From NCBI RefSeq assembly GCF_000820305.1, contig NZ_CDBH01000044.1, forward strand, positions 190,301-254,300: a stretch of 64,000 nt of DNA, read 5' to 3'. The notes under the pieces were generated by a model. It saw nothing but the letters and a program-made list of their open reading frames with translations, did not search any database and was not told where the DNA came from. This DNA is from Aeromonas dhakensis. GTDB lineage: Bacteria > Pseudomonadota > Gammaproteobacteria > Enterobacterales > Aeromonadaceae. Position numbers and translations under genes: made by a program. Shown here piece after piece: positions 56,780 through 64,000 of this stretch (within the stretch, counting starts at the first letter, position 1; the number at the start of each line of letters is the position of its first letter).

Positions 56780-57706
56780 ATGGCTCACTACAGCCATGTT
56801 ATCAGTACGCTTATCCGCACCGAAAAACAGGCACTGACCCTGTCGCTGTTTGGTTGCATCACCTTTGCCATCTTCGGAATCGGCTATGGCCTCTTCGTCG
56901 GATCCAACGCCATCATGCTCGACGGCATCTTCACCCTGTTCAGCATGGGCATGACGGGCCTCGGGCTCATCACCGCCTACCTGGTCACCCGCCCCTCCGA
57001 CGCCCGTTTTCAATACGGCTACGCCCACTTCGAACCCATCGCCAACGTCATCAACGGCACCATCATTCTGCTGCTCTGTCTGGCTGCGCTCTACAACGGC
57101 CTGACCACCCTGCTGGCAGGGGGACGGGAGATCGATCTCGGCCACGCCCTCATCTATGCCGTCGTCTCCACCTTCTTCTGCGGCATCATCTACCTGGTCG
57201 AGGCCAACGTGGCCGAGCGGGTCAACTCCGAGCTGGTGCGGGTGGATTCCAAGGAATGGCTGGTGGACACCCTGCTCAGCACCACCCTGCTCATCGGCTT
57301 CGTGGTCGCCATCGGCCTCGATGCCATCGGCTACGGCCACTACAACCGCTACATAGACCCGCTGCTGGTCTCTCTCTTGGCCCTGTGCGCCACCCTCATC
57401 CCCATCAAGGTGCTCGGTCGCAACCTGCGGGAAGTGTTGAAGATCGCTCCCAAGGGGGACGTCTCCCGGCTGGTGGCAAACGAAGTCGAGGCCCTGCGCC
57501 TGCGCCATGGCGTCGAGTGCTACAGCCATCTGGCGAAAAGCGGCCGCCGCTTCGATCTCGAACTCAACATTCTGGTGGCCCCGGGTCAGGAGTGGCCCAT
57601 TGAGCGCCAGGATGCCCTGCGCCAGGAGCTCTGGTCCCGCCTCGGCGATACCCTGGGAGACGCCTGGCTGTCGGTCTGCTTCACCCGCGAAAAGCGCTGG
57701 CTGTAA
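56780..57706 (+). CDS. Cation diffusion facilitator family transporter
   Basis: 308 residues, six membrane helices in the CDF pattern: LFGCITFAIFGIGYGLFVGSNAIMLDGIF, then FQYGYAHFEPIANVINGTIILL, and VDSKEWLVDTLLSTTLLIGF with membrane aspartates that would bind metal. The cytosolic C-terminal domain starts near residue 215. The typical paired aspartate of the second helix is not obvious, so the metal (Zn, Fe, Mn or Co) is open. ATG 56780 has a strong SD AAAGGAGG. Divergent from ydiJ. Confidence 0.83.
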   Translation: MAHYSHVISTLIRTEKQALTLSLFGCITFAIFGIGYGLFVGSNAIMLDGIFTLFSMGMTGLGLITAYLVTRPSDARFQYGYAHFEPIANVINGTIILLLCLAALYNGLTTLLAGGREIDLGHALIYAVVSTFFCGIIYLVEANVAERVNSELVRVDSKEWLVDTLLSTTLLIGFVVAIGLDAIGYGHYNRYIDPLLVSLLALCATLIPIKVLGRNLREVLKIAPKGDVSRLVANEVEALRLRHGVECYSHLAKSGRRFDLELNILVAPGQEWPIERQDALRQELWSRLGDTLGDAWLSVCFTREKRWL

Positions 57707-57780
57707 CCGCCGCTTGAACTGCCGTTTGGGGGAGGCCAGCCGCCGCCTCCCCCTGTCATCACATCTTCATGGCTTCCCTC

Positions 57781-57808
57781 TTGCCAAAACGGCGCCAACC
57801 GCTATCAT
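57781..57808 (+). promoter_or_regulatory. Promoter of the yoaE-type gene
   Basis: TTGCCA (57781-57786) and TATCAT (57803-57808), spacing 16. Transcription would start near 57815, leaving a leader of about 190 bases. Confidence 0.6.
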
Positions 57809-57845
57809 CAGGGCTCACTTTTAACCCGAGGTTTTATTGCCCATC

Positions 57846-57920
57846 ATGGACAATCCCCGAAGTTGCCCTTCGTTTCTTCCCGTCAAAACCTATCTCTATC
57901 TGCTTAATCAGCGCCTCTGA
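57846..57920 (+). CDS. Possible leader peptide upstream of the yoaE-type gene
   Basis: A 24-codon frame, MDNPRSCPSFLPVKTYLYLL then NQRL and a stop, lies inside the long leader. It has a clean ATG but only a distant GAGG as SD. Its end is 83 bases before the main start codon, and a GC-rich hairpin-prone stretch (ACGGC...GCCGT, about 57945-57962) lies between. Translation could control the downstream gene, but conservation has not been tested. Confidence 0.3.
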   Translation: MDNPRSCPSFLPVKTYLYLLNQRL

Positions 57921-58003
57921 ATAACGTCATAGCCTTGCTGTCACTACGGCCGTCGTGCGCCGTGATCACTCTTTGCTCTGTCTGTTTTTATTGAGGTCAC
58001 TAC

Positions 58004-59539
58004 ATGGAATTGCTGCTGGATCCCCACATCTGGATCGGTCTGTTTACCCTGATCGTTCTGGAAATCGTGCTCGGGATCGACAACCTGGTCTTCATCGCCA
58101 TCCTGGTGAAAAAACTGCCCCCCGCCCAGCGGGACAAGGCCCGCATCATCGGCCTGTCGCTGGCCCTGTTGATGCGCCTGGGGCTCCTGAGCGTCATGTC
58201 CTGGCTGGTCACCCTGACCACCCCCATACTGCACATCTGGGATCACCCCTTCTCCGGGCGGGACCTGATCCTGATGGGGGGCGGCCTGTTCCTGCTGTTC
58301 AAGGCCACCTCCGAGCTGCACGAGCGGCTGGAGGCCAAGCCGCCCGAAGAGGGACCGGTCGGCGTCTACGCCAGCTTCGGCGTGGTGATCACCCAGATCC
58401 TGGTGCTGGATGCCATCTTCTCGCTGGACTCCATCATCACCGCCGTCGGCATGGTGGAACAGCTCGGCGTCATGATGGCGGCCGTGACCATCGCCATGGT
58501 GGTGATGGTGCTCGCCTCCAAGCCGCTGACCCGCTTCGTCAACGCCCATCCCACAGTGGTGGTGCTCTGTCTGAGCTTCCTCTTGATGATCGGCTTCAGC
58601 CTGGTGGCGGAAGGGTTCGGTTTCCATATTCCGAAGGGCTACCTCTATGCGGCCATCGGCTTCTCGGTGCTGATCGAATTCTTCAACCAGCTCTCCCAGC
58701 GCAGTGCCGAGCGCCACGAGGCCAAGCTGCCCCTGCGTGAGCGCACCACCGCCGCCATCTTCAAGCTGATGGGCAGCAAGGCGTATCAGGACAAACCGGA
58801 CGACGACCTGGATGCCCCCGCCCCCGAGCCGGTGAGCTTTGGCGAGGAGGAGCGCTACATGGTGACCGGGGTGCTGTCGCTGGCCGATCGCTCCATCCGT
58901 ACCATCATGACCCCGCGCTCCGAAATGGCCTGGATCGACGTCAACGACACCGATGACGAGATCCGCGCCCTGCTGAAGCAGGAGCCCCACAGCCTGTTCC
59001 CGGTCTGTGACGGCGATCTGGACGAGGTGATCGGGGTGGTCAAGGCGCGCGACCTGCTGTTTGCCCTCAACGAGGGGCAGTCCCTGAGCGCACTGGCCAA
59101 ACAGAACGACCCCATTATCGTGCCGCAGACCATCAACGTGATCAGGTTGCTGGCGGAGCTGCGCCAGGCCAAAGGCAGCCTCATCCTGGTGGCCGACGAG
59201 TTCGGCATCATCCAGGGGCTGGTGACCACCCACGACCTGCTGGAGGCCATCGTCGGCGAGCTGCCCGATGAAGATGAAACGCCGGACATGATCCGCGACG
59301 GGGCTGGCTGGCTCATCAATGGCAGCACCAACATCCACCACGTGGAGCAGGTGCTGGAACACGAAGGGCTGGTGAGCGAGAGCGACGAGTACGTGACTCT
59401 CGCCGGCATGCTGCTCTCCCACTTCGGCACCCTGCCCGCCCCGGGCCAGCAGCTGCAACTGCAGCAGCTCTGCTTCGAGGTAGTCGAGGTGAGCGAGCGG
59501 CGCATCGAGCGGGTGCGCGTCATGCCGCTGGCGGCCTGA
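58004..59539 (+). CDS. yoaE: TerC/CBS/CorC-HlyC domain membrane protein (YoaE type)
   Basis: 511 residues. An N-terminal TerC domain with seven membrane helices ([19 protein letters not shown] and [23 protein letters not shown]) precedes two CBS motifs (about 295-420) and a CorC_HlyC domain (about 430-508). The layout and length match E. coli YoaE/YegH. TerC parts are tied to metal handling. The CBS pair may sense nucleotides. It is the second TerC protein in this window, but its leader is not a yybP-ykoY riboswitch. SD GAGG. Confidence 0.88.
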   Translation: MELLLDPHIWIGLFTLIVLEIVLGIDNLVFIAILVKKLPPAQRDKARIIGLSLALLMRLGLLSVMSWLVTLTTPILHIWDHPFSGRDLILMGGGLFLLFKATSELHERLEAKPPEEGPVGVYASFGVVITQILVLDAIFSLDSIITAVGMVEQLGVMMAAVTIAMVVMVLASKPLTRFVNAHPTVVVLCLSFLLMIGFSLVAEGFGFHIPKGYLYAAIGFSVLIEFFNQLSQRSAERHEAKLPLRERTTAAIFKLMGSKAYQDKPDDDLDAPAPEPVSFGEEERYMVTGVLSLADRSIRTIMTPRSEMAWIDVNDTDDEIRALLKQEPHSLFPVCDGDLDEVIGVVKARDLLFALNEGQSLSALAKQNDPIIVPQTINVIRLLAELRQAKGSLILVADEFGIIQGLVTTHDLLEAIVGELPDEDETPDMIRDGAGWLINGSTNIHHVEQVLEHEGLVSESDEYVTLAGMLLSHFGTLPAPGQQLQLQQLCFEVVEVSERRIERVRVMPLAA

Positions 59540-59562
59540 CGCCATCTCGTGAACCCTGCTGT

Positions 59563-59591
59563 AAAAGGGGACCTTGTCGGTCCCCTTTTCT
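59563..59591 (+). terminator. Terminator of the yoaE-type gene
   Basis: AAAAGGGGACC-TTGTC-GGTCCCCTTTT. Confidence 0.92.
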
Positions 59592-59725
59592 ATTTATCCT
59601 CCCCCTTTCTCCTCTCTCATGTCGCCATTGCTGTCATCAGCGCAATTCTTTTCTGCAATTACCCCTCTTTTTCGCAAGGGATGCCGGCACTAGAGTGAGT
59701 CCATCATCACCATGAGGAATTCACC

Positions 59726-60847
59726 ATGCACCACGATCACCTGTTCTGCCCCCTGCGCCTCGGCCAGCTGCACCTCAACAATCGCATCGTCATGCCCCCC
59801 ATGACCCGCTCCCGCGCCAGCCAGCCCGGTGACGTGGCCAACGCCATGATGGCCACCTACTACGCCCAGCGCGCAGGGGCCGGTCTCATCATCAGCGAAG
59901 GCACCCAGATTGACCCCATGGGCAAGGGCTACGCCTGGACGCCGGGGATCCACAGCGCCGAACAAGTGGCCGGCTGGAAGCTGGTGACCGACGCCGTGCA
60001 CGCCAAGGGCGGCACCATGTTCTCCCAGCTCTGGCACGTGGGCCGGGTCACTCACCCTGACAACCTCGGCGGTGCCCAGCCCATCTCCTCCTCCGCCATT
60101 CAGGCCAATGGGGTCAAGGTGTTCGTCGACAACGGCAGCGACGCCCCCGGGTTTGTCGAGACCGTCACCCCGCGCGCCATGACCCAGGCCGACATCGACC
60201 AGGTGGTGGGGCAGTTTCGTCAGGCGGCCCGCAACGCCATGCTGGCCGGCTTTGACGGCATCGAGCTGCACGCCGCCAACGGCTACCTCATCAACCAGTT
60301 CCTCGACTCCGAGTCCAATACCCGCACCGATGGCTACGGCGGCTCGCTGGAGAACCGGCTGCGTTTCCTCAAGGAGGTGACAGAGGCGGTCTGCAGCGAG
60401 ATCGGGGCCGACCGGGTCGGGGTGCGCCTCGCGCCGCTCACCACCTTGAACGGCACCGTGGATGCCAACCCGCAGGAGACCTACCTGGCCGCCGCCCGCC
60501 TGCTGGGCCGGCTCGACGTGGTCTACCTGCACGTTGCCGAGGCGGACTGGGACGACGCCCCGCTGATGGCTGAGAGCTTCAAGCAGGGGCTGCGCGATGC
60601 CTTCCCCAACACCCTCATCTACGCAGGCAAGTATGACGGCGAGCGCGCCCGGGCGGCGCTCGAGGCGGGCTGGGCCGACATGATAGGCTTCGGTCGCCCC
60701 TTCGTGGCCAACCCAGACCTGCCCGAGCGGCTGCGCCACGGCTATCCGCTGGCCCCTCACGATCCGGCCACCCTGTTCGGCGGTGGCGAGAAGGGCCTGA
60801 CCGACTACCCGACCTATCAGGCGGCCGCCCAGCCCCACTCGGCCTGA
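59726..60847 (+). CDS. nemA: Old yellow enzyme-family alkene reductase NemA
   Basis: 373 residues, an FMN-dependent TIM barrel. H182 and N185 in ELHAANGYLINQF bind the carbonyl of the substrate, and the C-terminal GRPFVANPDLPERL contacts FMN phosphate. It reduces activated alkenes such as N-ethylmaleimide with NAD(P)H in the cytosol. SD GAGGA lies nine bases upstream. No NemR-type regulator is next to it, unlike E. coli, where nemA is linked to gloA. Confidence 0.92.
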   Translation: MHHDHLFCPLRLGQLHLNNRIVMPPMTRSRASQPGDVANAMMATYYAQRAGAGLIISEGTQIDPMGKGYAWTPGIHSAEQVAGWKLVTDAVHAKGGTMFSQLWHVGRVTHPDNLGGAQPISSSAIQANGVKVFVDNGSDAPGFVETVTPRAMTQADIDQVVGQFRQAARNAMLAGFDGIELHAANGYLINQFLDSESNTRTDGYGGSLENRLRFLKEVTEAVCSEIGADRVGVRLAPLTTLNGTVDANPQETYLAAARLLGRLDVVYLHVAEADWDDAPLMAESFKQGLRDAFPNTLIYAGKYDGERARAALEAGWADMIGFGRPFVANPDLPERLRHGYPLAPHDPATLFGGGEKGLTDYPTYQAAAQPHSA

Positions 60848-60866
60848 ATCAAACCCGCCCAGGCAT

Positions 60867-60906
60867 AAAAAACGCGCCCACCATCACTGGTGGGCGCACC
60901 GTTTTT
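60867..60906. terminator. Bidirectional terminator between nemA and the deaminase gene
   Basis: GCGCCCACC-ATCACT-GGTGGGCGC flanked by A and T runs, between convergent genes. Confidence 0.9.
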
Positions 60907-60927
60907 ACTTTTCATGCGAGCCAACGC

Positions 60928-62052
<1,125 letters not shown>

Positions 62053-62066
62053 TCATCAAACAGACT

Positions 62067-62072
62067 TATAAT
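62067..62072 (+). promoter_or_regulatory. -10 box upstream of nagD
   Basis: A perfect TATAAT followed by GG. The nearest -35-like TTGTCA (62050-62055) is only 11 bases away, too close, so the promoter may rely on an activator. Confidence 0.35.
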
Positions 62073-62159
62073 GGCGTCACAAAAACAACATAACTATTTG
62101 AAGATCTTGAGAGTTGGCGCAACTTTCCGCCGCCTCTTGCGCCTACACAAGGAGTCCCC

Positions 62160-62909
62160 ATGAAGAAAAGCGTCATCTGCGACATCGACGGCGTCATCCT
62201 GCACAACAACGATCTGGTGCCGGGCGCCGACCGCTTCGTCCACCGCCTGCTGGAGCAGGGCAGCAAGCTGCTGTTTCTGACCAACTACCCGGCCCAAACC
62301 CAGAAAGATCTGCAAAACCGCTTCCGCTCCGCCGGGATCGAGGTGCCGGAGGAGTGCTTCTACACCTCCGCCATGGGTACCGCCGACTTTCTCAAGCGCC
62401 AGGATGGCAAGAAGGCCTATGTGATCGGCGAAGGGGCGCTGACCCACGAGCTCTACAAGGCCGGCTTCACCATCACCGACATCGACCCCGACTTCGTGGT
62501 GGTGGGCGAGACCCGCAACTACAACTGGACCATGATGCAGCTGGGGGCCAAGTTCGTCGATCAGGGAGCTCGCTTCATCGCCACCAACCCGGATACCCAC
62601 GGCCCCATGATGCACCCGGCCTGCGGCGCCCTGTGCGCCCCCATCGAGCGGATGACCGGCAAGAAGCCGTTCTATGTGGGCAAGCCGAGCGCCTGGATCA
62701 TCCGCGCGGCGCTCAACCGGATGGAGGCCCACTCCGACGACACCATCATCATCGGCGACAACCTGCGCACCGACATTCTGGCGGGCTTCCAGGCCGGCCT
62801 CGAGACGGTGCTGGTGCTCTCCGGGGTGAGCAAGGTGGCCGACATCGACCGCATGCCATTTCGGCCGAACCACATCTTTGACTCAGTAGTGGACATCGAC
62901 ATCGTCTGA
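62160..62909 (+). CDS. nagD: HAD-IIA phosphatase NagD
   Basis: 249 residues. The HAD nucleophile and partner are D8 and D10 in CDIDGVIL. TNYPAQT, YVGKPSAWI and IIGDNLRTDILAG are the remaining motifs. It matches E. coli NagD along its length, a ribonucleoside monophosphatase with preference for UMP. In E. coli it closes the nag operon. Here it stands apart from any amino-sugar gene and is followed by an antiporter gene. Confidence 0.93.
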   Translation: MKKSVICDIDGVILHNNDLVPGADRFVHRLLEQGSKLLFLTNYPAQTQKDLQNRFRSAGIEVPEECFYTSAMGTADFLKRQDGKKAYVIGEGALTHELYKAGFTITDIDPDFVVVGETRNYNWTMMQLGAKFVDQGARFIATNPDTHGPMMHPACGALCAPIERMTGKKPFYVGKPSAWIIRAALNRMEAHSDDTIIIGDNLRTDILAGFQAGLETVLVLSGVSKVADIDRMPFRPNHIFDSVVDIDIV

Positions 62910-62930
62910 CCCGCTACCCAGGATAGAGAA

Positions 62931-62953
62931 GAGGGCAGGCCGGCCCTGCCCTC
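62931..62953 (+). repeat. Intercistronic hairpin between nagD and the antiporter gene
   Basis: GAGGGCAGG-CCGGC-CCTGCCCTC without a T tract. It sits just before the next SD and may limit readthrough or protect the nagD message. Confidence 0.55.
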
Positions 62954-62965
62954 GCAGGAAACAAC

Positions 62966-64000
62966 ATGGAACCCATTCTTATCGCCGTGGCCTTCGGCTG
63001 CGGCATGCTGGTCAACCTCATCGGCCTGCCGCCCCTGCTGGGCTTTCTGGCCGCCGGCTTCATCCTCAACGCCATGGGCTATCACAACACCCCGGCCCTC
63101 AGCGAAGTGGCCGATCTCGGCGTCACCCTGCTGCTGTTCACCATCGGCCTCAAGCTCAACGTCAAGATCCTTATGCGGCGTGACGTCTGGGGCACCACCA
63201 GTTTGCACCTGCTGCTCTCCACCCTGCTGTTTACCGTGGTGCTGCTGGTGTGCAAGGGGCTCGGGCTGGCACTGGCCATGTCGCTGGACTGGAAGCTGGC
63301 GCTGCTGCTGGGCTTCGCCCTCTCCTTCTCCAGTACCGTATTTGCGGTCAAGGTGCTGGAAGAGCGCAGCGACATGAACGCCCTCTATGCCCGTCTCGCC
63401 ATCGGCGTGCTGGTGATGCAGGATCTGTTCGCGGTGGCCTTCCTGGCGGTCTCCAGCGGCGAGTGGCCCAGCATCTGGGCGCTCTGGATCCTGGGGCTGC
63501 CGCTGCTGCGCCCCTTGCTGCTGAAACTGCTGGAGCGGGCCGGCCACGGCGAGCTGCAGGTGCTGTTCGGGATCTTCCTGGCGCTGGTGGTGGGGGCCGC
63601 CGGCTTCGAGGTGGTGGGGCTCAAACCGGATCTGGGGGCACTCATCATCGGCATGCTGATCGCCTCCCACCCCGCCTCTGCAGGGCTGGCCAAGTCGCTG
63701 TTCAACCTCAAAGACCTGTTTCTCATCTGCTTCTTTCTCACCATCGGCCTCAACGGCCTGCCGACCCACGACACCATGTTGCTGGCGCTGGCACTGGTGC
63801 TGGCCCTGCCGCTCAAGAGCGCGCTCTACTACCTGGTCTACAGCGGCGCCCACCTGCGGGTGCGCACCGCCCTGCTCTCCACCCTGGCGCTCACCAACTT
63901 CTCGGAGTTCGGCCTCATCGTCGCGGCCATCGCCGCCAAGGCGGGCTGGATCTCCCACGAGTGGCTGGTTGCGCTCTCTCTGGCGCTGGCGGCCAGCTTC
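62966..64000 (+). CDS. CPA2-family cation:proton antiporter, N-terminal part
   Basis: 345 codons, open to the window edge. About ten membrane helices of a Kef/YbaL-type exchanger: LIGLPPLLGFLAAGFILNA, SEVADLGVTLLLFTIGLKL, FALSFSSTVFAVKVLEERSDM, and the ion-site region GLKPDLGALIIGMLIASHP. A C-terminal TrkA-N nucleotide-binding domain may follow outside the window. K+/H+ or Na+/H+ exchange is the family role. SD AGGAAAC precedes ATG 62966. 56 bases from nagD, possibly co-transcribed. Confidence 0.87.
   Translation, partial: MEPILIAVAFGCGMLVNLIGLPPLLGFLAAGFILNAMGYHNTPALSEVADLGVTLLLFTIGLKLNVKILMRRDVWGTTSLHLLLSTLLFTVVLLVCKGLGLALAMSLDWKLALLLGFALSFSSTVFAVKVLEERSDMNALYARLAIGVLVMQDLFAVAFLAVSSGEWPSIWALWILGLPLLRPLLLKLLERAGHGELQVLFGIFLALVVGAAGFEVVGLKPDLGALIIGMLIASHPASAGLAKSLFNLKDLFLICFFLTIGLNGLPTHDTMLLALALVLALPLKSALYYLVYSGAHLRVRTALLSTLALTNFSEFGLIVAAIAAKAGWISHEWLVALSLALAASF

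Overview
The window is ordinary chromosomal DNA of a GC-rich gammaproteobacterium, most likely Aeromonas. This is inferred from gene content and order, not from a database search. The supporting signs are a MotY-type polar-flagellum stator protein, a BtsS/BtsR pair, FabV, a periplasmic broad-specificity racemase, and E. coli-like neighbourhoods (opp-ychE-adhE, rsxABCDGE-nth, ydiI/ydiJ, gloA...rnt). I see no prophage, integrase, insertion sequence, CRISPR array or plasmid gene.

Layout. 1-5.9 kb: end of a class I dihydroorotase, tRNA-Pro(GGG), a lipoprotein, a dicarboxylate/amino-acid symporter, a small membrane methyltransferase, a periplasmic amino-acid racemase, and an Alx/TerC protein preceded by a yybP-ykoY (Mn2+) riboswitch. 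5.9-16.3 kb: oligopeptide transporter oppABCDF, ychE, a 2OG-Fe dioxygenase and adhE with a well-placed FNR promoter. 16.4-22 kb: an HD-GYP protein, a candidate structured small RNA, the pyruvate-sensing kinase btsS with btsR, and a short CstA-family carrier. 22-29.4 kb: a DUF3302/HlyD pair, radD, dacB, grxA, a DUF1653 protein and alaA. 29.4-37 kb: an MscS-type channel, YfcC, FabV, a soluble PAS-PAS chemoreceptor and an EamA permease. 37-44 kb: the rsxABCDGE electron-transport operon followed by nth. 44-50 kb: gloA, motY, a NIT-domain chemoreceptor, rnt and an Na+/H+ antiporter-family gene with a FadR-like operator. 50-57 kb: deaD, a MenI-type thioesterase, a GNAT-like protein and YdiJ on the minus strand, then a cation-efflux protein. 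58-64 kb: YoaE-type TerC/CBS/CorC protein, nemA, an adenine-deaminase-type enzyme, nagD and the start of a CPA2 antiporter.

Most genes serve central and redox metabolism (AdhE, Rsx, YdiJ, NemA, AlaA, BtsSR with its carrier), envelope maintenance (DacB, Bsr, MscS, Opp) and motility or signalling (MotY, two chemoreceptors, HD-GYP). Neighbouring transcription units are mostly separated by strong, often bidirectional, intrinsic terminators.

No large undescribed gene system is evident. The observations most worth checking are non-coding or regulatory: the minus-strand branched RNA with its own terminator at 17743-17820, the adhE leader, the small upstream frame before yoaE, the FadR-like operator before the antiporter gene, and the dioxygenase gene inserted between ychE and adhE.
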